A stretch of 64,000 nt of DNA. Origin: Chloroflexota bacterium. GTDB lineage: Bacteria > Chloroflexota > Ktedonobacteria > Ktedonobacterales > Ktedonobacteraceae. Each line of letters begins with the position of its first letter. The stretch's first letter is position 1. Under the pieces are notes generated by a model. That model ran no database searches. It was not told the origin of the DNA and saw only the letters and a list, made by a program, of their open reading frames with translations. The position numbers were made by a program, and so were the translations under genes. Of this stretch, positions 9,678 through 18,090 are shown one piece after another. The stretch covers positions 1-64,000 of the forward strand of contig CADDZH010000005.1 of NCBI GenBank assembly GCA_902812455.1. Direction: 5' to 3'.

Positions 9678-9870
9678 TTTCGAGTACCTTGAGTGCTTGA
9701 CATATATGTATATCATGAGGAGATAGCTACATATATATTACGTTTTTTCCTAAGAGCATGAACATCCACAGGAAAAGGCGGGAGGCAGAAGAGCCGCATG
9801 TGAAGCGAAACTTCAGCAAGGCGATCTCTTACCTCCCGCCGCTTGCTATGAGCCAGGGCGTTCCTGAAGC

Positions 9871-9921
9871 GGGCGACCATCAAGGCCCACCCGGCCGCCC
9901 GGCATCCACCCTCGCCCCTAC
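9871..9921. repeat. GTAGGGGC-headed hairpin element between rpsB and tsf
   Basis: On the minus strand GTAGGGGCGA pairs with TCGCCC 40 bases on. Same layout as the elements at 3319, 13901, 25681, 37541 and 44644. The rest of the 384-base gap (9604-9987) holds the tsf leader hairpin and an AT-rich inverted repeat at 9699-9735; no gene is seen. Confidence 0.6.
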
Positions 9922-9987
9922 AGCTCATCCGATCCCATTTCGTTACCTTGACGCCTATTGGGCAGCGCTTGCCTCTGCTCTACAGCC

Positions 9988-10836
9988 CTACAATTCTTTC
10001 GCGGCCAGTTCTGCTTCTGCCGGGGTTTCTTCCGTGCTTTCCTCAAGCGCCGGGGCTTCTGAAGGCGCCGGAAGCTCGGCGATAGCTTCGGCCTCGGTCG
10101 TTTCAGGTAGCTCGCCGGGGATCTCTCCGCTTTCTTTCTGGCGAGCCTCTAGCTCTAAGCGACCTTCAATCACGGCATCAGCGATTTTGGCACAAAGTAG
10201 GCGCACGGCACGAATCGCATCATCGTTGGCGGGAATGGGATAATCCATTTCGTCGGGGTCGCAATTGGTATCGGCCAGGGCGATGACAGGGATTTCCAGG
10301 CGCCGGGCTTCAAGTACTGCGGTATGCTCTTTATTCGTGTCAATGACGAAGAGCGCTCCCGGCAAGCGATGCATCTCCTTAATGCCGCCAAGGATACGCT
10401 CCAGGCGAACCATGTCATCTTGCAAGCGCTGCACCTCTTTTTTGGGCAAGCGCTCGAAATCTCCCTGATCCCGGCGAGCCTCCAGTTCCTGCAGGTAGTG
10501 GATGCGAGACTGGATAGTCTTGAAGTTGGTGAGCATCCCACCCAGCCAGCGCTGGTTCACATAGAACATGCCACAACGCTTGGCTTCTTCCGCCACAGCT
10601 TCCTGCGCCTGCTTTTTCGTGCCGACAAACAGGATGGTCCCACCATTGGCCACAAGCTCCTTCACAAACCTGTAGGCCTCATTGAGGCGTTGGACAGTTT
10701 GCTGCAAGTCGATGATATGGATGCCGTTGCGCTCCACAAAGATGAAGGGTTGCATCTTGGGATTCCAGCGACGAGTCTGGTGCCCGAAGTGAACCCCCGC
10801 TTCTAAAAGTTGCTTCATCGAGATAACGTTCGCCAA
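9988..10836 (-). CDS. rpsB: 30S ribosomal protein S2
   Basis: 282 residues. The S2 core is complete: [22 protein letters not shown] at the N-terminus, [31 protein letters not shown] and [19 protein letters not shown]. The last 45 residues are an acidic Ala/Glu/Pro tail beyond the usual fold. The start is TTG at 10836, with GGGAGG nine bases upstream. It is favoured over the inner ATG because S2 proteins normally begin a few residues before the [13 protein letters not shown] segment. First gene of the minus-strand operon. Confidence 0.95.
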   Translation of the reverse strand: MANVISMKQLLEAGVHFGHQTRRWNPKMQPFIFVERNGIHIIDLQQTVQRLNEAYRFVKELVANGGTILFVGTKKQAQEAVAEEAKRCGMFYVNQRWLGGMLTNFKTIQSRIHYLQELEARRDQGDFERLPKKEVQRLQDDMVRLERILGGIKEMHRLPGALFVIDTNKEHTAVLEARRLEIPVIALADTNCDPDEMDYPIPANDDAIRAVRLLCAKIADAVIEGRLELEARQKESGEIPGELPETTEAEAIAELPAPSEAPALEESTEETPAEAELAAKEL

Positions 10837-11064
10837 AAAACAAATCCTCCCTTACTGTTCCTCCGCTCTCTTCATCTCAACACCAGGGGTACCCACGGTA
10901 TAACCCTACAATCTCCATGCGAGGGTACCAGGGCTGCCGCTGATCGGAGAGCGTGTGTATTTTGAATTACGCACAGATTACATGGGTAATCACGCATGAT
11001 ATGCACAAAAGGATTTTCCCTCTTGCTCAGATGAGAGTATATCACATAGGAGGCAGATAGGCAA
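10837..11064 (-). promoter_or_regulatory. rpsB promoter and long structured leader
   Basis: The promoter reads TTGCCT (11064-11059), 17-base spacer, TATACT (11041-11036) on the minus strand. The message would then begin near 11029, giving a leader of about 190 bases. It contains GGTACCC and GGGTACC arms (about 10885-10935) closing an inner stem-loop. S2 represses its own message through the leader in several bacteria, so this is a candidate for such a site; no match to a known motif is claimed. Confidence 0.5.
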
Positions 11065-11229
11065 GCTTTAGAAGAGGTACCATTGTGAGTTCGGGGCAGT
11101 TATGCTATGATAGCAGCAGTGGTGATGCTTGCTCTTTGCTCAGAGGAGCAAGCACATGACAGAATACAGAGTGGGTTGGAGAAAGATTTCGGGAAGCGAC
11201 TCGCAGGGACACAGACAAAGGAGCAGCCG

Positions 11230-12084
11230 ATGGCCAAAGACATTGAAGACGAGGTAGCCTACTATTACGATTCCCACCCCACGCTGGAGGATCTGATGGG
11301 GGAAACATCCTTCCACGCGGCCCTGGTGCACTACCTGGTCGATGTGCTCACCTGGCTGTTCCGTAATCAGGTCTGTGCTATCTACGAAAACCTCAACTTC
11401 TACCAGAAGCCCGATCCGATGGAGTATCCGCTGGCTCCCGATATTGCCGTGATCAAAGGGGTGTCCTTTCAGCACCGCAAAAGCTGGCGGGTGGGCAAGA
11501 CGGGGCCGGCGCCACAGGTCGTGTTTGAGATCATGTCGGAGGAGACCTGGAGGAACGACCTGCGCGAGAAACCGGCCACATACGGCAGGATGGGGGTACA
11601 GGAGTACTATGCCTATGATGCGCATGTGCCGCCCTTGACGCGGGCGACCGCGCAGCGCTTGTTTGGCTGGCATCGGGATGCTGGCCGGGGGGTGATGCGG
11701 GAGCTAGCCTTGCAAGCAGGCGGGCGCTTATGGAGTCCTGGCTTGGAGAGCTGGCTGGTGGCCGAGGGCACCTCGCTGCGGCTCTATGATGCGCAAGGGC
11801 AGATGCGCCTGACCCAGGCCGAAGCGGAGGCAGCGGCCAGAGAAGCCGAAGCGAGACGCGCCGAGATGGAGGCCAAACGGGCGCAAGCGGAAGCGCTAGC
11901 CAGACAAGCAGAGACACGACGAGCAGAGAGAGAGGCCCGGCGCGCTCGTGCTGAGGCAGCCGCCAGGAAAGCAGAGGCCCGGCGCGCCGAGATGGAAGCT
12001 GCAGCCAGGGAGGCGGAAGCGAGACGGGCGCAGGCGCTTGCCGAGAAGCTGCGTTCATTGGGGATAGACCCTGACCAGCTCTAA
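11230..12084 (+). CDS. Uma2-family (DUF820) PD-(D/E)xK protein with coiled-coil tail
   Basis: 284 residues from the ATG at 11230, chosen because AAAGGAG lies seven bases upstream; the frame is open to 11107 but lacks support. The Uma2 restriction-endonuclease-like core covers residues 20-180, with Asp71 in LAPDIAVI, Glu100 in VVFEIMSEE and Lys114 in LREKPATYGRMGVQEYYAYD forming the expected PD-ExK set. Residues about 196-275 are an Ala/Glu/Arg heptad-rich coiled coil. Uma2 proteins are abundant in cyanobacteria and Chloroflexota and their biological role is unsettled. It stands alone, divergent from rpsB. Confidence 0.85.
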   Translation: MAKDIEDEVAYYYDSHPTLEDLMGETSFHAALVHYLVDVLTWLFRNQVCAIYENLNFYQKPDPMEYPLAPDIAVIKGVSFQHRKSWRVGKTGPAPQVVFEIMSEETWRNDLREKPATYGRMGVQEYYAYDAHVPPLTRATAQRLFGWHRDAGRGVMRELALQAGGRLWSPGLESWLVAEGTSLRLYDAQGQMRLTQAEAEAAAREAEARRAEMEAKRAQAEALARQAETRRAEREARRARAEAAARKAEARRAEMEAAAREAEARRAQALAEKLRSLGIDPDQL

Positions 12085-12208
12085 TGCAGTATTTACTTGT
12101 AAATGCTATCCATAGTCCCCCACACGAGAAGATTGCCGGTATGGGCATCAAAGACCATTTGACCCGTTTCCACAATAGGAGCTTTTCCCATGGGCAAATG
12201 GGCATTGT

Positions 12209-13438
12209 TTACTGGTCAGAGGCGATGGTCCAGGTCTGCCCACCAGTAGTCGTTTTCAAGAGGACCGTCTTCGGGTTGGCATCTGATCCTTGTAGCCCTA
12301 TGGCCCAGCCGGTGGCCGGTGAAATGAAATCCAACTGTGCGAAACGGGTGATATGAACCGGCAGGGTTGGCGTCATCTTTTGCCAATGCTGTGCCCCATC
12401 GCTGCTGCGGTAGAGATCGCTTCCTTGAGCAACTGCCACCCATACGTGCGCCATATCGAGCACATCGACGACCCCGCCGTAGGCAGGGATAGGAGTGGTC
12501 GCTTGCCAGCTCGCCCCGCCATCATGTGTCACCAGGAACTGCTTTCCCGAGCCAGGTGTCGTCTGGAACTGGAAGTCGATTGGCACGATGCCATTGTGCG
12601 CCGTGAAAAAGGTGGGCGGGAGCATAAAAAAGCCTAGTTCATTGGCTGGAAGCGAGAGCGTGCGCCCTTGCCAGGTCACGCCGCCATCATGGGTGACAAA
12701 CAGTTTTAAGATGCCATCGGTAAACACTGCCGCCCATCCAGTGGAGGCATTCACAAAGGTCAAACCTGCTTTATGCCCAGAAAAGGGAAAGGTGGTAGGG
12801 ACGTGAGATAAGAGGACAGAGCCGATAGGCGTCTGGGAAAGAGGCACCCAGGTCTTTCCCCCATCCGTTGTCCGGAAAATAGCGACCAGATCATTGCCCG
12901 CTGCACCCGCGTAGAAAACCTCTGCCCAGCCATCCTGCTCATTGATAAAGCTCATCATGCGTGGGTCAGGAGCCATGCCTTTAGCGGGAAAGACACTGCT
13001 CTGCCATGTGCGCCCACCATCCCTGGTACGAGAGATGATAGCCATGGCATTGCTCCCATTCGTAGTGAAATTTGTAACCACCAGGGCCTGGGTGCCACTA
13101 AAGACATAGGCTCCAAGAAGGGCAAGAAGTCTGGTGCCAGCAGGTTGTGGTGGAATGACATCCTGCCAGATCCTTCCTCCGTTGGTGGTATGCCCCACAC
13201 GCGTTTGTGTCCACAGCCAGCCAGTCGCCGCATTGACCATGTGGATAGCTTGCAGGTCTTGCAAGTTTATCGGGACTTGTGCTGTCCTCTTCTGATGACC
13301 TTGACTCGAACTCGGTTGGGTACAGGCAGACAAGATGATCAGAGAGGCGAGCAGGAGAGCAATCAGCCTTATGAGAAAGGGAAGGAGACGCCGTTGGCCG
13401 GTGCTCTTGTGAGAAGCAAGCAAACTGGTGTGTGACAT
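12209..13438 (-). CDS. Asp-box beta-propeller lipoprotein (YCF48/sialidase-like)
   Basis: 409 residues from the ATG at 13438; the frame is open to 13693 but only this start is followed directly by an export signal. A hydrophobic stretch ends in the lipobox ILSAC, so the protein is a lipid-anchored outer-surface protein. About seven Asp-box turns follow: TTNGGRIW, TRDGGRTW, TTDGGKTW, THDGGVTW, THDGGASW, SSDGAQHW and TTGGQTW, which predicts a seven-bladed propeller like Ycf48 or a catalytically inactive sialidase. No sialidase catalytic set is evident. Substrate or partner unknown. Confidence 0.8.
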   Translation of the reverse strand: MSHTSLLASHKSTGQRRLLPFLIRLIALLLASLIILSACTQPSSSQGHQKRTAQVPINLQDLQAIHMVNAATGWLWTQTRVGHTTNGGRIWQDVIPPQPAGTRLLALLGAYVFSGTQALVVTNFTTNGSNAMAIISRTRDGGRTWQSSVFPAKGMAPDPRMMSFINEQDGWAEVFYAGAAGNDLVAIFRTTDGGKTWVPLSQTPIGSVLLSHVPTTFPFSGHKAGLTFVNASTGWAAVFTDGILKLFVTHDGGVTWQGRTLSLPANELGFFMLPPTFFTAHNGIVPIDFQFQTTPGSGKQFLVTHDGGASWQATTPIPAYGGVVDVLDMAHVWVAVAQGSDLYRSSDGAQHWQKMTPTLPVHITRFAQLDFISPATGWAIGLQGSDANPKTVLLKTTTGGQTWTIASDQ

Positions 13439-14033
13439 GTCATCCCACCACCTTTCCGGTGAAGTAGTACTGGTGCTCCAAGCACAATGGTCAGAATAAA
13501 TTCTGTGCCTATTTATTATAATGCGCAGGAACTGGCATTTCTCTCTCAAAAAAGTTACCATCCTTAGAACTTGCAATAGCAGGCTACTTCCCAAACAGCA
13601 AGAAATCGGGTATACTGCCATTGTTGGATGATGCGAGGAGGAGTGGAGGAGCGGAGCGGTATGCGTAGGAGGGTACGTTACTATCGTATACACCTGTATC
13701 CCTATGAGCTTGCAGGCCTGCCTCGCTGGCGTTTGCCCTCTATCACTATCAGTCCGACTCCGATACCACTTGCACCCGCATCACTTATATATGCATATAG
13801 GCGAGCAGGCCGGCCTAGGCGCGGGCTGCGGAAGATTTTTTTGTTGCCGTTGTACATCCCCACATATGATAGAATAGAACAAGATTAGGGGAAGTATAGG
13901 ACGAGGGCAAGCGCAAGGCCCCCACGCCGCATCCGCACCACCCCTTGCCCCTACAGGTACGATCCAGTTCCTGCATTACCCTATGTGATCGGCCAAGTTC
14001 ATCAGGTTACGTCTAGAAAAAATTATCAAGAAC
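13439..14033. other. Intergenic region with hairpin repeat
   Basis: About 600 bases without a convincing gene. An 86-codon frame at 13628-13888 has no family resemblance. Contains a perfect CAGAAT-AA-ATTCTG palindrome at 13492-13505 and the repeat at 13901-13954. Confidence 0.5.
13901..13954. repeat. GTAGGGGC-headed hairpin element
   Basis: Minus strand begins GTAGGGGCAAGG and closes with CCTTGCGCTTGCCC. Nearly the same as the element at 3327-3383 and placed about 80 bases before the ATPase gene at 14034. Confidence 0.65.
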
Positions 14034-14711
14034 ATGGAAACGGATGTGATTATCCAGGCACAGGATGTGAAGAAAGTTTATCGCACCGGGCAGTTGCGCG
14101 TGGAAGCGCTGCACGGGGTCAACATGGAAGTTGCGGCAGGCGAGATGGTTGCCATTATGGGGCCGAGCGGCTGCGGCAAAACGACGCTCCTGAATTGCCT
14201 CTCCGGTTTGGATACCATTGACGAGGGGAACGTTTTCATCCAGGGAGACAACCTGCGCGATTTAAGTGATAATGAGCGCACAGCATACCGGGCGAAGCAT
14301 ATGGGTTTTATCTTCCAGGATTTCAATCTTCTGCCTGTGCTGTCGGCGGTGGAAAATGTAGAGCTTCCGTTGCTGGTAGCCAAAGTGCCTGGCAGGAAGG
14401 CGCGCAAACGAGCGCTGGAGATGCTAGACCGCGTGGGGCTGTCGGATAGAGCGCGCCACCGGCCAGCAGAGCTTTCGGGAGGACAGCGACAGCGCGTCAC
14501 GATTGCCCGTGCGCTGGTGAATGAGCCGCTGATTGTGTGGGCCGACGAGCCGACGGGAAACCTGGACAGCGAAACAGCCGCAGATATCCTGGAGCTGATC
14601 CGGCGCCTTAACCGCGAGAACGGGCAGACATTTGTGCTGGTGACGCACGCGCAGGAAGTGGGGAACCTGGCCAACCGCATCATCAAGATGCGCGATGGCC
14701 AGATTGTGTAA
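14034..14711 (+). CDS. LolD/MacB-type ABC transporter ATPase
   Basis: 225 residues, one nucleotide-binding domain. Walker [10 protein letters not shown] at about 45-53, Q-loop FQDFNLL, signature LSGGQRQR at about 146-153, Walker B VWADEP and the H-loop LVTHA. The MacB/LolD/FtsE subfamily normally works with an FtsX-type permease in mechanotransmission, such as lipoprotein or peptide release. No permease lies next to it: dxs follows on the other strand. The nearest FtsX-type permease is at 22395, 8 kb away, and pairing with it would be inference. Confidence 0.9.
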   Translation: METDVIIQAQDVKKVYRTGQLRVEALHGVNMEVAAGEMVAIMGPSGCGKTTLLNCLSGLDTIDEGNVFIQGDNLRDLSDNERTAYRAKHMGFIFQDFNLLPVLSAVENVELPLLVAKVPGRKARKRALEMLDRVGLSDRARHRPAELSGGQRQRVTIARALVNEPLIVWADEPTGNLDSETAADILELIRRLNRENGQTFVLVTHAQEVGNLANRIIKMRDGQIV

Positions 14712-14754
14712 TGGTAATTACTTTGCCAGTCTTCAAGTGATAGGTAATATGTAG

Positions 14755-14781
14755 TGGCCTCCCTTGTGGGGGCCAAGTTTT
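14755..14781 (+). terminator. Probable terminator of the ATPase gene
   Basis: TGGCCTCCC, TTG loop, TGGGGGCCA with one G-T pair, then AGTTTTC. Forty-four bases after the stop codon at 14711. Confidence 0.5.
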
Positions 14782-14809
14782 CATCCGTCAAATGAGTATT
14801 GACAAAGTG

Positions 14810-16753
14810 TTAATGCGCCAGTTTGTATCCCTTCGATTCAGAGCGTAGCATGTCGCGGACGACATCCTTGATATGGGCAGAGGAAATGCCATAGAGTTCT
14901 TTGAGGATGGAGGGAGCACCATGCTCGACCGGCTTGTCGGGGCAGCCAATGAGCCGCACGTCAATGTCATGCAGTCCCTGGCTGGCTAACAGTTCAAGCA
15001 CGGCGCTGCCGAAGCCACCTGCAATGACATGATCTTCGATAGTGACAAGGTGCTGCGTCCCTCTGGCCAGGCGCAGGATCAGATCTTCATCGAGTGGCTT
15101 GGCCCAGCGGGCATTCACCACAGCCACAGAGATACCCTCTTCAGCCAACTCTTTCGCCACTAGCTCTGCCTGTGCCACAGTTGAGCCAAAGGCAAGGATA
15201 GCGCAATCCTGCTGCTCGGCAAGCTCAATAGTGGGCGGGCTGAGCAGCTCTGCCTTGCCAACTTCAAGCGCATGAAGTTCGGGGTCGAGAGGAACGCCGA
15301 GAGCTTTGCCACGAGGATAGCGCAGGCAGACCGGGCCGTCCATGTAGATGGCGGTATAGAGCATGTGGCGCAGCTCGTTCTCGTCCTTTGGAGCCATGAC
15401 CTTCATGTTGGGGATGATACGCATAAAGGCAGTATCAAAGACGCCGTGCTGTGTGGGGCCATCTTCGCCCACAATGCCCGCGCGGTCCATAGCGAAGACC
15501 ACGTGCAAGTTTTGCATGCACACATCATGAATGACCTGGTCGAAGGCGCGCTGCAAGAAGGTGGAATAGATAGCGGCTACGGGGCGCATACCGGCAGCGG
15601 CAAGACCGGCGGCAAAGGTAACGGCGTGCTGTTCGGCGATGCCGACATCGAAGTAGCGGTCAGGGAAGCGCTGGTGCAGTTTCTTCAGGCCGGTACCCTC
15701 GGCCATGGCAGCGGTGATGCCAATAATGGAGGGGTCTTTTTCCGCCAGGTCTACCAGGGTATTGGCAAAGACCTCTGTATAGGTTGGGGGATCGTTGGGA
15801 TTTTTCTTAATGGTACCGGTAGTGTAGTCGAAGGCACCGGGACCATGCCACTTGGTCGCGTCATTTTCTGCAAACTCCCAGCCTTTGCCCTTTTTGGTGA
15901 TAACTTGAACAATGACAGGGCCTTCAATGAATTTGATGTTCTCGAAGACATCCAGCAAGAGGGGGATATCGTGGCCGTCGAATGGACCAAAGAACTTAAA
16001 GCCAAGCTCCTCAAAGATGGTGCCACTCTTGCTCGGCAGAACAAAATGCTTGAAGCTGGCTTCGGCCCGGCCAGCCGTCTCGCGAGCTACTTCACCTACC
16101 ACCGGTAGCTTTTCTATAGAGCCTTTGGCCATTTCGCGCAATCGCTGGTAGCTCCTGGATGTCTGCACGTGGCGAATCTTACTGAGGTAGTGATGAAGGG
16201 CACCAACGTTATCCGAGATTGATTTTTCGTTGTCATTGAGCACGATAATCAAGTTTTTCTTCAAGCTGCCGGCGTTATTGATAGCCTCTAAAGCCATACC
16301 GCCGGTTAAAGCGCCATCGCCGATAACGGCCACAACTTTGAATTGCTCGCCACGCAAGTCACGGGCCACGGCAAATCCAAGAGCAGCCGAGATAGAGGTG
16401 CTGGCATGGCTGGCGCCAAATACGTCATAGGGGCTTTCCTCGCGGCGGAGATAGCCTGAAAGGCCACCAAATTGACGGATCGTGTGGAAGCGGTCACGCC
16501 GGCCTGTCAATAGCTTATGCACATATGCCTGGTGCCCAATGTCCCAGATGAGCAGATCGTTGGGCGTATCAAAGACATAGTGCAGCGCCATCGTCAGCTC
16601 AACCACACCAAGATTGGGAGCCAGGTGGCCGCCTTTCACGGAAACTTTTTCAATGATTTCCTGCCGGATCTCCTGTGCTAATTGCTGCATTTGCGCGACG
16701 TTGAGATTACGCAACTGTGCCGGGCTATCAATACTGTCGAGTATTCTTGCCAC
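14810..16753 (-). CDS. dxs: 1-deoxy-D-xylulose-5-phosphate synthase
   Basis: About 647 residues from the GTG at 16753, preceded by GCAGGAATG; the frame also opens at a GTG at 16798, which would add 15 residues not seen in the family. A thiamine-diphosphate transketolase-like enzyme joining pyruvate and glyceraldehyde 3-phosphate, the entry point of the MEP pathway. Visible motifs: GGHLAPNLGVVELT, IWDIGHQAYVHKLLTGRRD, the ThDP motif beginning GDGAL with its NDN further on, HDIPLL, and in the transketolase pyrimidine domain AEQHAVTFAAGLA and DRAGIVGEDGPTQHG. It is outside the large operon but completes a set with dxr and ispG. Confidence 0.95.
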   Translation of the reverse strand: MARILDSIDSPAQLRNLNVAQMQQLAQEIRQEIIEKVSVKGGHLAPNLGVVELTMALHYVFDTPNDLLIWDIGHQAYVHKLLTGRRDRFHTIRQFGGLSGYLRREESPYDVFGASHASTSISAALGFAVARDLRGEQFKVVAVIGDGALTGGMALEAINNAGSLKKNLIIVLNDNEKSISDNVGALHHYLSKIRHVQTSRSYQRLREMAKGSIEKLPVVGEVARETAGRAEASFKHFVLPSKSGTIFEELGFKFFGPFDGHDIPLLLDVFENIKFIEGPVIVQVITKKGKGWEFAENDATKWHGPGAFDYTTGTIKKNPNDPPTYTEVFANTLVDLAEKDPSIIGITAAMAEGTGLKKLHQRFPDRYFDVGIAEQHAVTFAAGLAAAGMRPVAAIYSTFLQRAFDQVIHDVCMQNLHVVFAMDRAGIVGEDGPTQHGVFDTAFMRIIPNMKVMAPKDENELRHMLYTAIYMDGPVCLRYPRGKALGVPLDPELHALEVGKAELLSPPTIELAEQQDCAILAFGSTVAQAELVAKELAEEGISVAVVNARWAKPLDEDLILRLARGTQHLVTIEDHVIAGGFGSAVLELLASQGLHDIDVRLIGCPDKPVEHGAPSILKELYGISSAHIKDVVRDMLRSESKGYKLAH

Positions 16754-16864
16754 TCCATTCCTGCCTTTCACAAGCTTGCCTGATTTCCATAGACGCACAT
16801 GTATACATAGCTCGCTAACATGAAGTATCCCCTCATCTTTCTAAAGGGATATGAGTTGAGAGCT

Positions 16865-16996
16865 ATGAAGCAAATTTTGCCAGGTGAACCCTATGCTTTT
16901 CCCCCACCTATGGATAGAGTACATGCTGATGAAGACGATATGATAAAGCATCAAGAGTTAAAGCACCTGGTATATTCCCTTATTCTGATATTATAG
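16865..16996 (+). CDS. Possible 43-residue small protein
   Basis: An ATG to TAG frame encoding a Pro-rich, then acidic, then hydrophobic peptide ending in VYSLILIL. Upstream is only a weak GAGAG close to the ATG. A perfect TTGCCAG-TT-CTGGCAA hairpin follows the stop (17005-17020). It is not recognised, and the frame could be chance. It shares the AT-richer gap between dxs (minus) and the gene at 17360. Confidence 0.2.
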   Translation: MKQILPGEPYAFPPPMDRVHADEDDMIKHQELKHLVYSLILIL

Positions 16997-17106
16997 AAGG
17001 CTTTGCCAGTTCTGGCAATCATCCTGTGGCAAAAATTCATGCACCTGGGGACTTGACAGTGGTTCGATACGCTCTCCAAGCCGGTTGCGACCCAATTTAG
17101 ACCATC

Positions 17107-17135
17107 TTGACAGCTTGCCATAATCTTTTTATTAT
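17107..17135 (+). promoter_or_regulatory. Strong sigma-70-type promoter
   Basis: TTGACA at 17107-17112, exactly 17 bases, then TATTAT at 17130-17135. Predicted start near 17142. Confidence 0.65.
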
Positions 17136-17141
17136 TATGCC

Positions 17142-17225
17142 ATAAAGGAAGGCCCTGATGAGCAAATCATGAGGGGCCAGGCAAAGGAAGTGCGCCGCAT
17201 AGTGCGGGCAAATGTTTTTTAGCAT
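17142..17225 (+). ncRNA. Candidate leader or small RNA
   Basis: Directly downstream of the promoter at 17107. It holds AAAGGAAGG, then the four-codon frame ATGAGCAAATCATGA, whose flanks form a GGCCCT...GGGGCC hairpin. A second stem CCGCA-TAG-TGCGG and a TTTTTT run follow at 17192-17220. This is the layout of a short terminated RNA or a transcription attenuator before the gene at 17360. No known RNA family is recognised. Confidence 0.4.
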
Positions 17226-17359
17226 GACCAGGATGTTTTCTAAGAACAGGGAAAGGGAGAAGGCGGTACCTGCACTCCAGATGATAACGAAAGCTGGGGT
17301 GCGCGACCTCGTTGAAGTGTAAGTGTGGCTTCAATGGTGGAGCGCCGCAAAAGAAATCG

Positions 17360-17899
17360 ATGATGAGAAAAGACAGCGAGAAAGACGAACGGCCACATTA
17401 CTATTCACAGTTCTGGCTCGATGTAGCTGCAGGACGCAGGACTATCGGTGCGCCGAAAACGGCTGAAGAAACTGAACTGATTGAGAGCGAGCCGGAACCG
17501 GAGCCTGCGACATCGCGTAGATCAGGGCGCGCGAGTGGAGCTGCCAGCTCTCAACGGTACGAGGAACCGATCGCGCATCCTGAGGTCGAGCCAATGCCGG
17601 AGGAAGAGGTAGAGTTCGAAGAGCCAGAACCGGGTGAAATGGAGTTGGGAGAGGATGTAGAGGACAGGGATATCCCCAACATGTTAGTCGATGAGACCGG
17701 TATCCCTGATATGGAACTGGCGCCTCTCGATGAGATCGAGGAGGAAGAGCAGGAAGAGCCTGTGGAAGACTTCTTCGACGAGGAAGAGGAAGACGAAGAC
17801 ATGGGCTGGGGCGGCGGTCGCGGTCGCAAGAAGCCAAAGCCAGGGCGGCAAACACGCATGCCCAAGAAGTCGAGCCGGCGCGATCGCAAGGGATATTAA
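17360..17899 (+). CDS. Uncharacterised acidic protein with basic tail
   Basis: 179 residues from the ATG pair at 17360; a TTG at 17312 would add 16 residues containing CKCGF. The first 35 residues hold an aromatic patch (HYYSQFWLDVAAGRRTIGAP). Residues about 45-155 are strongly acidic with Glu/Asp runs and few hydrophobics, so mostly disordered. The last 25 residues switch to Gly, Arg and Lys (GWGGGRGRKKPKPGRQ and on). Such acidic-to-basic layouts occur in nucleic-acid-associated or chaperone-like proteins, but no family is recognised. It is followed by a strong terminator and preceded by the leader at 17142. Confidence 0.6.
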   Translation: MMRKDSEKDERPHYYSQFWLDVAAGRRTIGAPKTAEETELIESEPEPEPATSRRSGRASGAASSQRYEEPIAHPEVEPMPEEEVEFEEPEPGEMELGEDVEDRDIPNMLVDETGIPDMELAPLDEIEEEEQEEPVEDFFDEEEEDEDMGWGGGRGRKKPKPGRQTRMPKKSSRRDRKGY

Positions 17900-18007
17900 A
17901 GAACCAGGGCGGTGGTGGCCGGTGGCGAAGCATCGCTCCTACCCTCAACTATGATACCAGCATCCAATTGTTGGTAAAAGCTCATACGAAGGCAAAAGCT
18001 TACCGAT

Positions 18008-18046
18008 GAAGATCAGGCCTCTGGAAACCAGGGACCTGATCTTTTT
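18008..18046 (+). terminator. Terminator between convergent genes
   Basis: GAAGATCAGG pairs with CCTGATCTTTTTC, and an inner CTCTGG-AAA-CCAGGG extends the stem. Serves the gene ending at 17899 and, by symmetry, may also serve the minus-strand operon ending at 18091. Confidence 0.8.
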
Positions 18047-18090
18047 CCGTTATGATTTCGCCAGACAAATTTTTAAAATGGTATCCTTCT

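Noticed and set aside
9696..9735. Plus-strand TTGACA near AT-rich DNA as a promoter
   Set aside because: No -10 at a proper distance and no plus-strand gene follows.
13628..13888. 86-codon frame before the ATPase gene
   Set aside because: No family resemblance, Arg/Pro/Leu composition typical of chance frames, and a repeat lies between it and the next gene.
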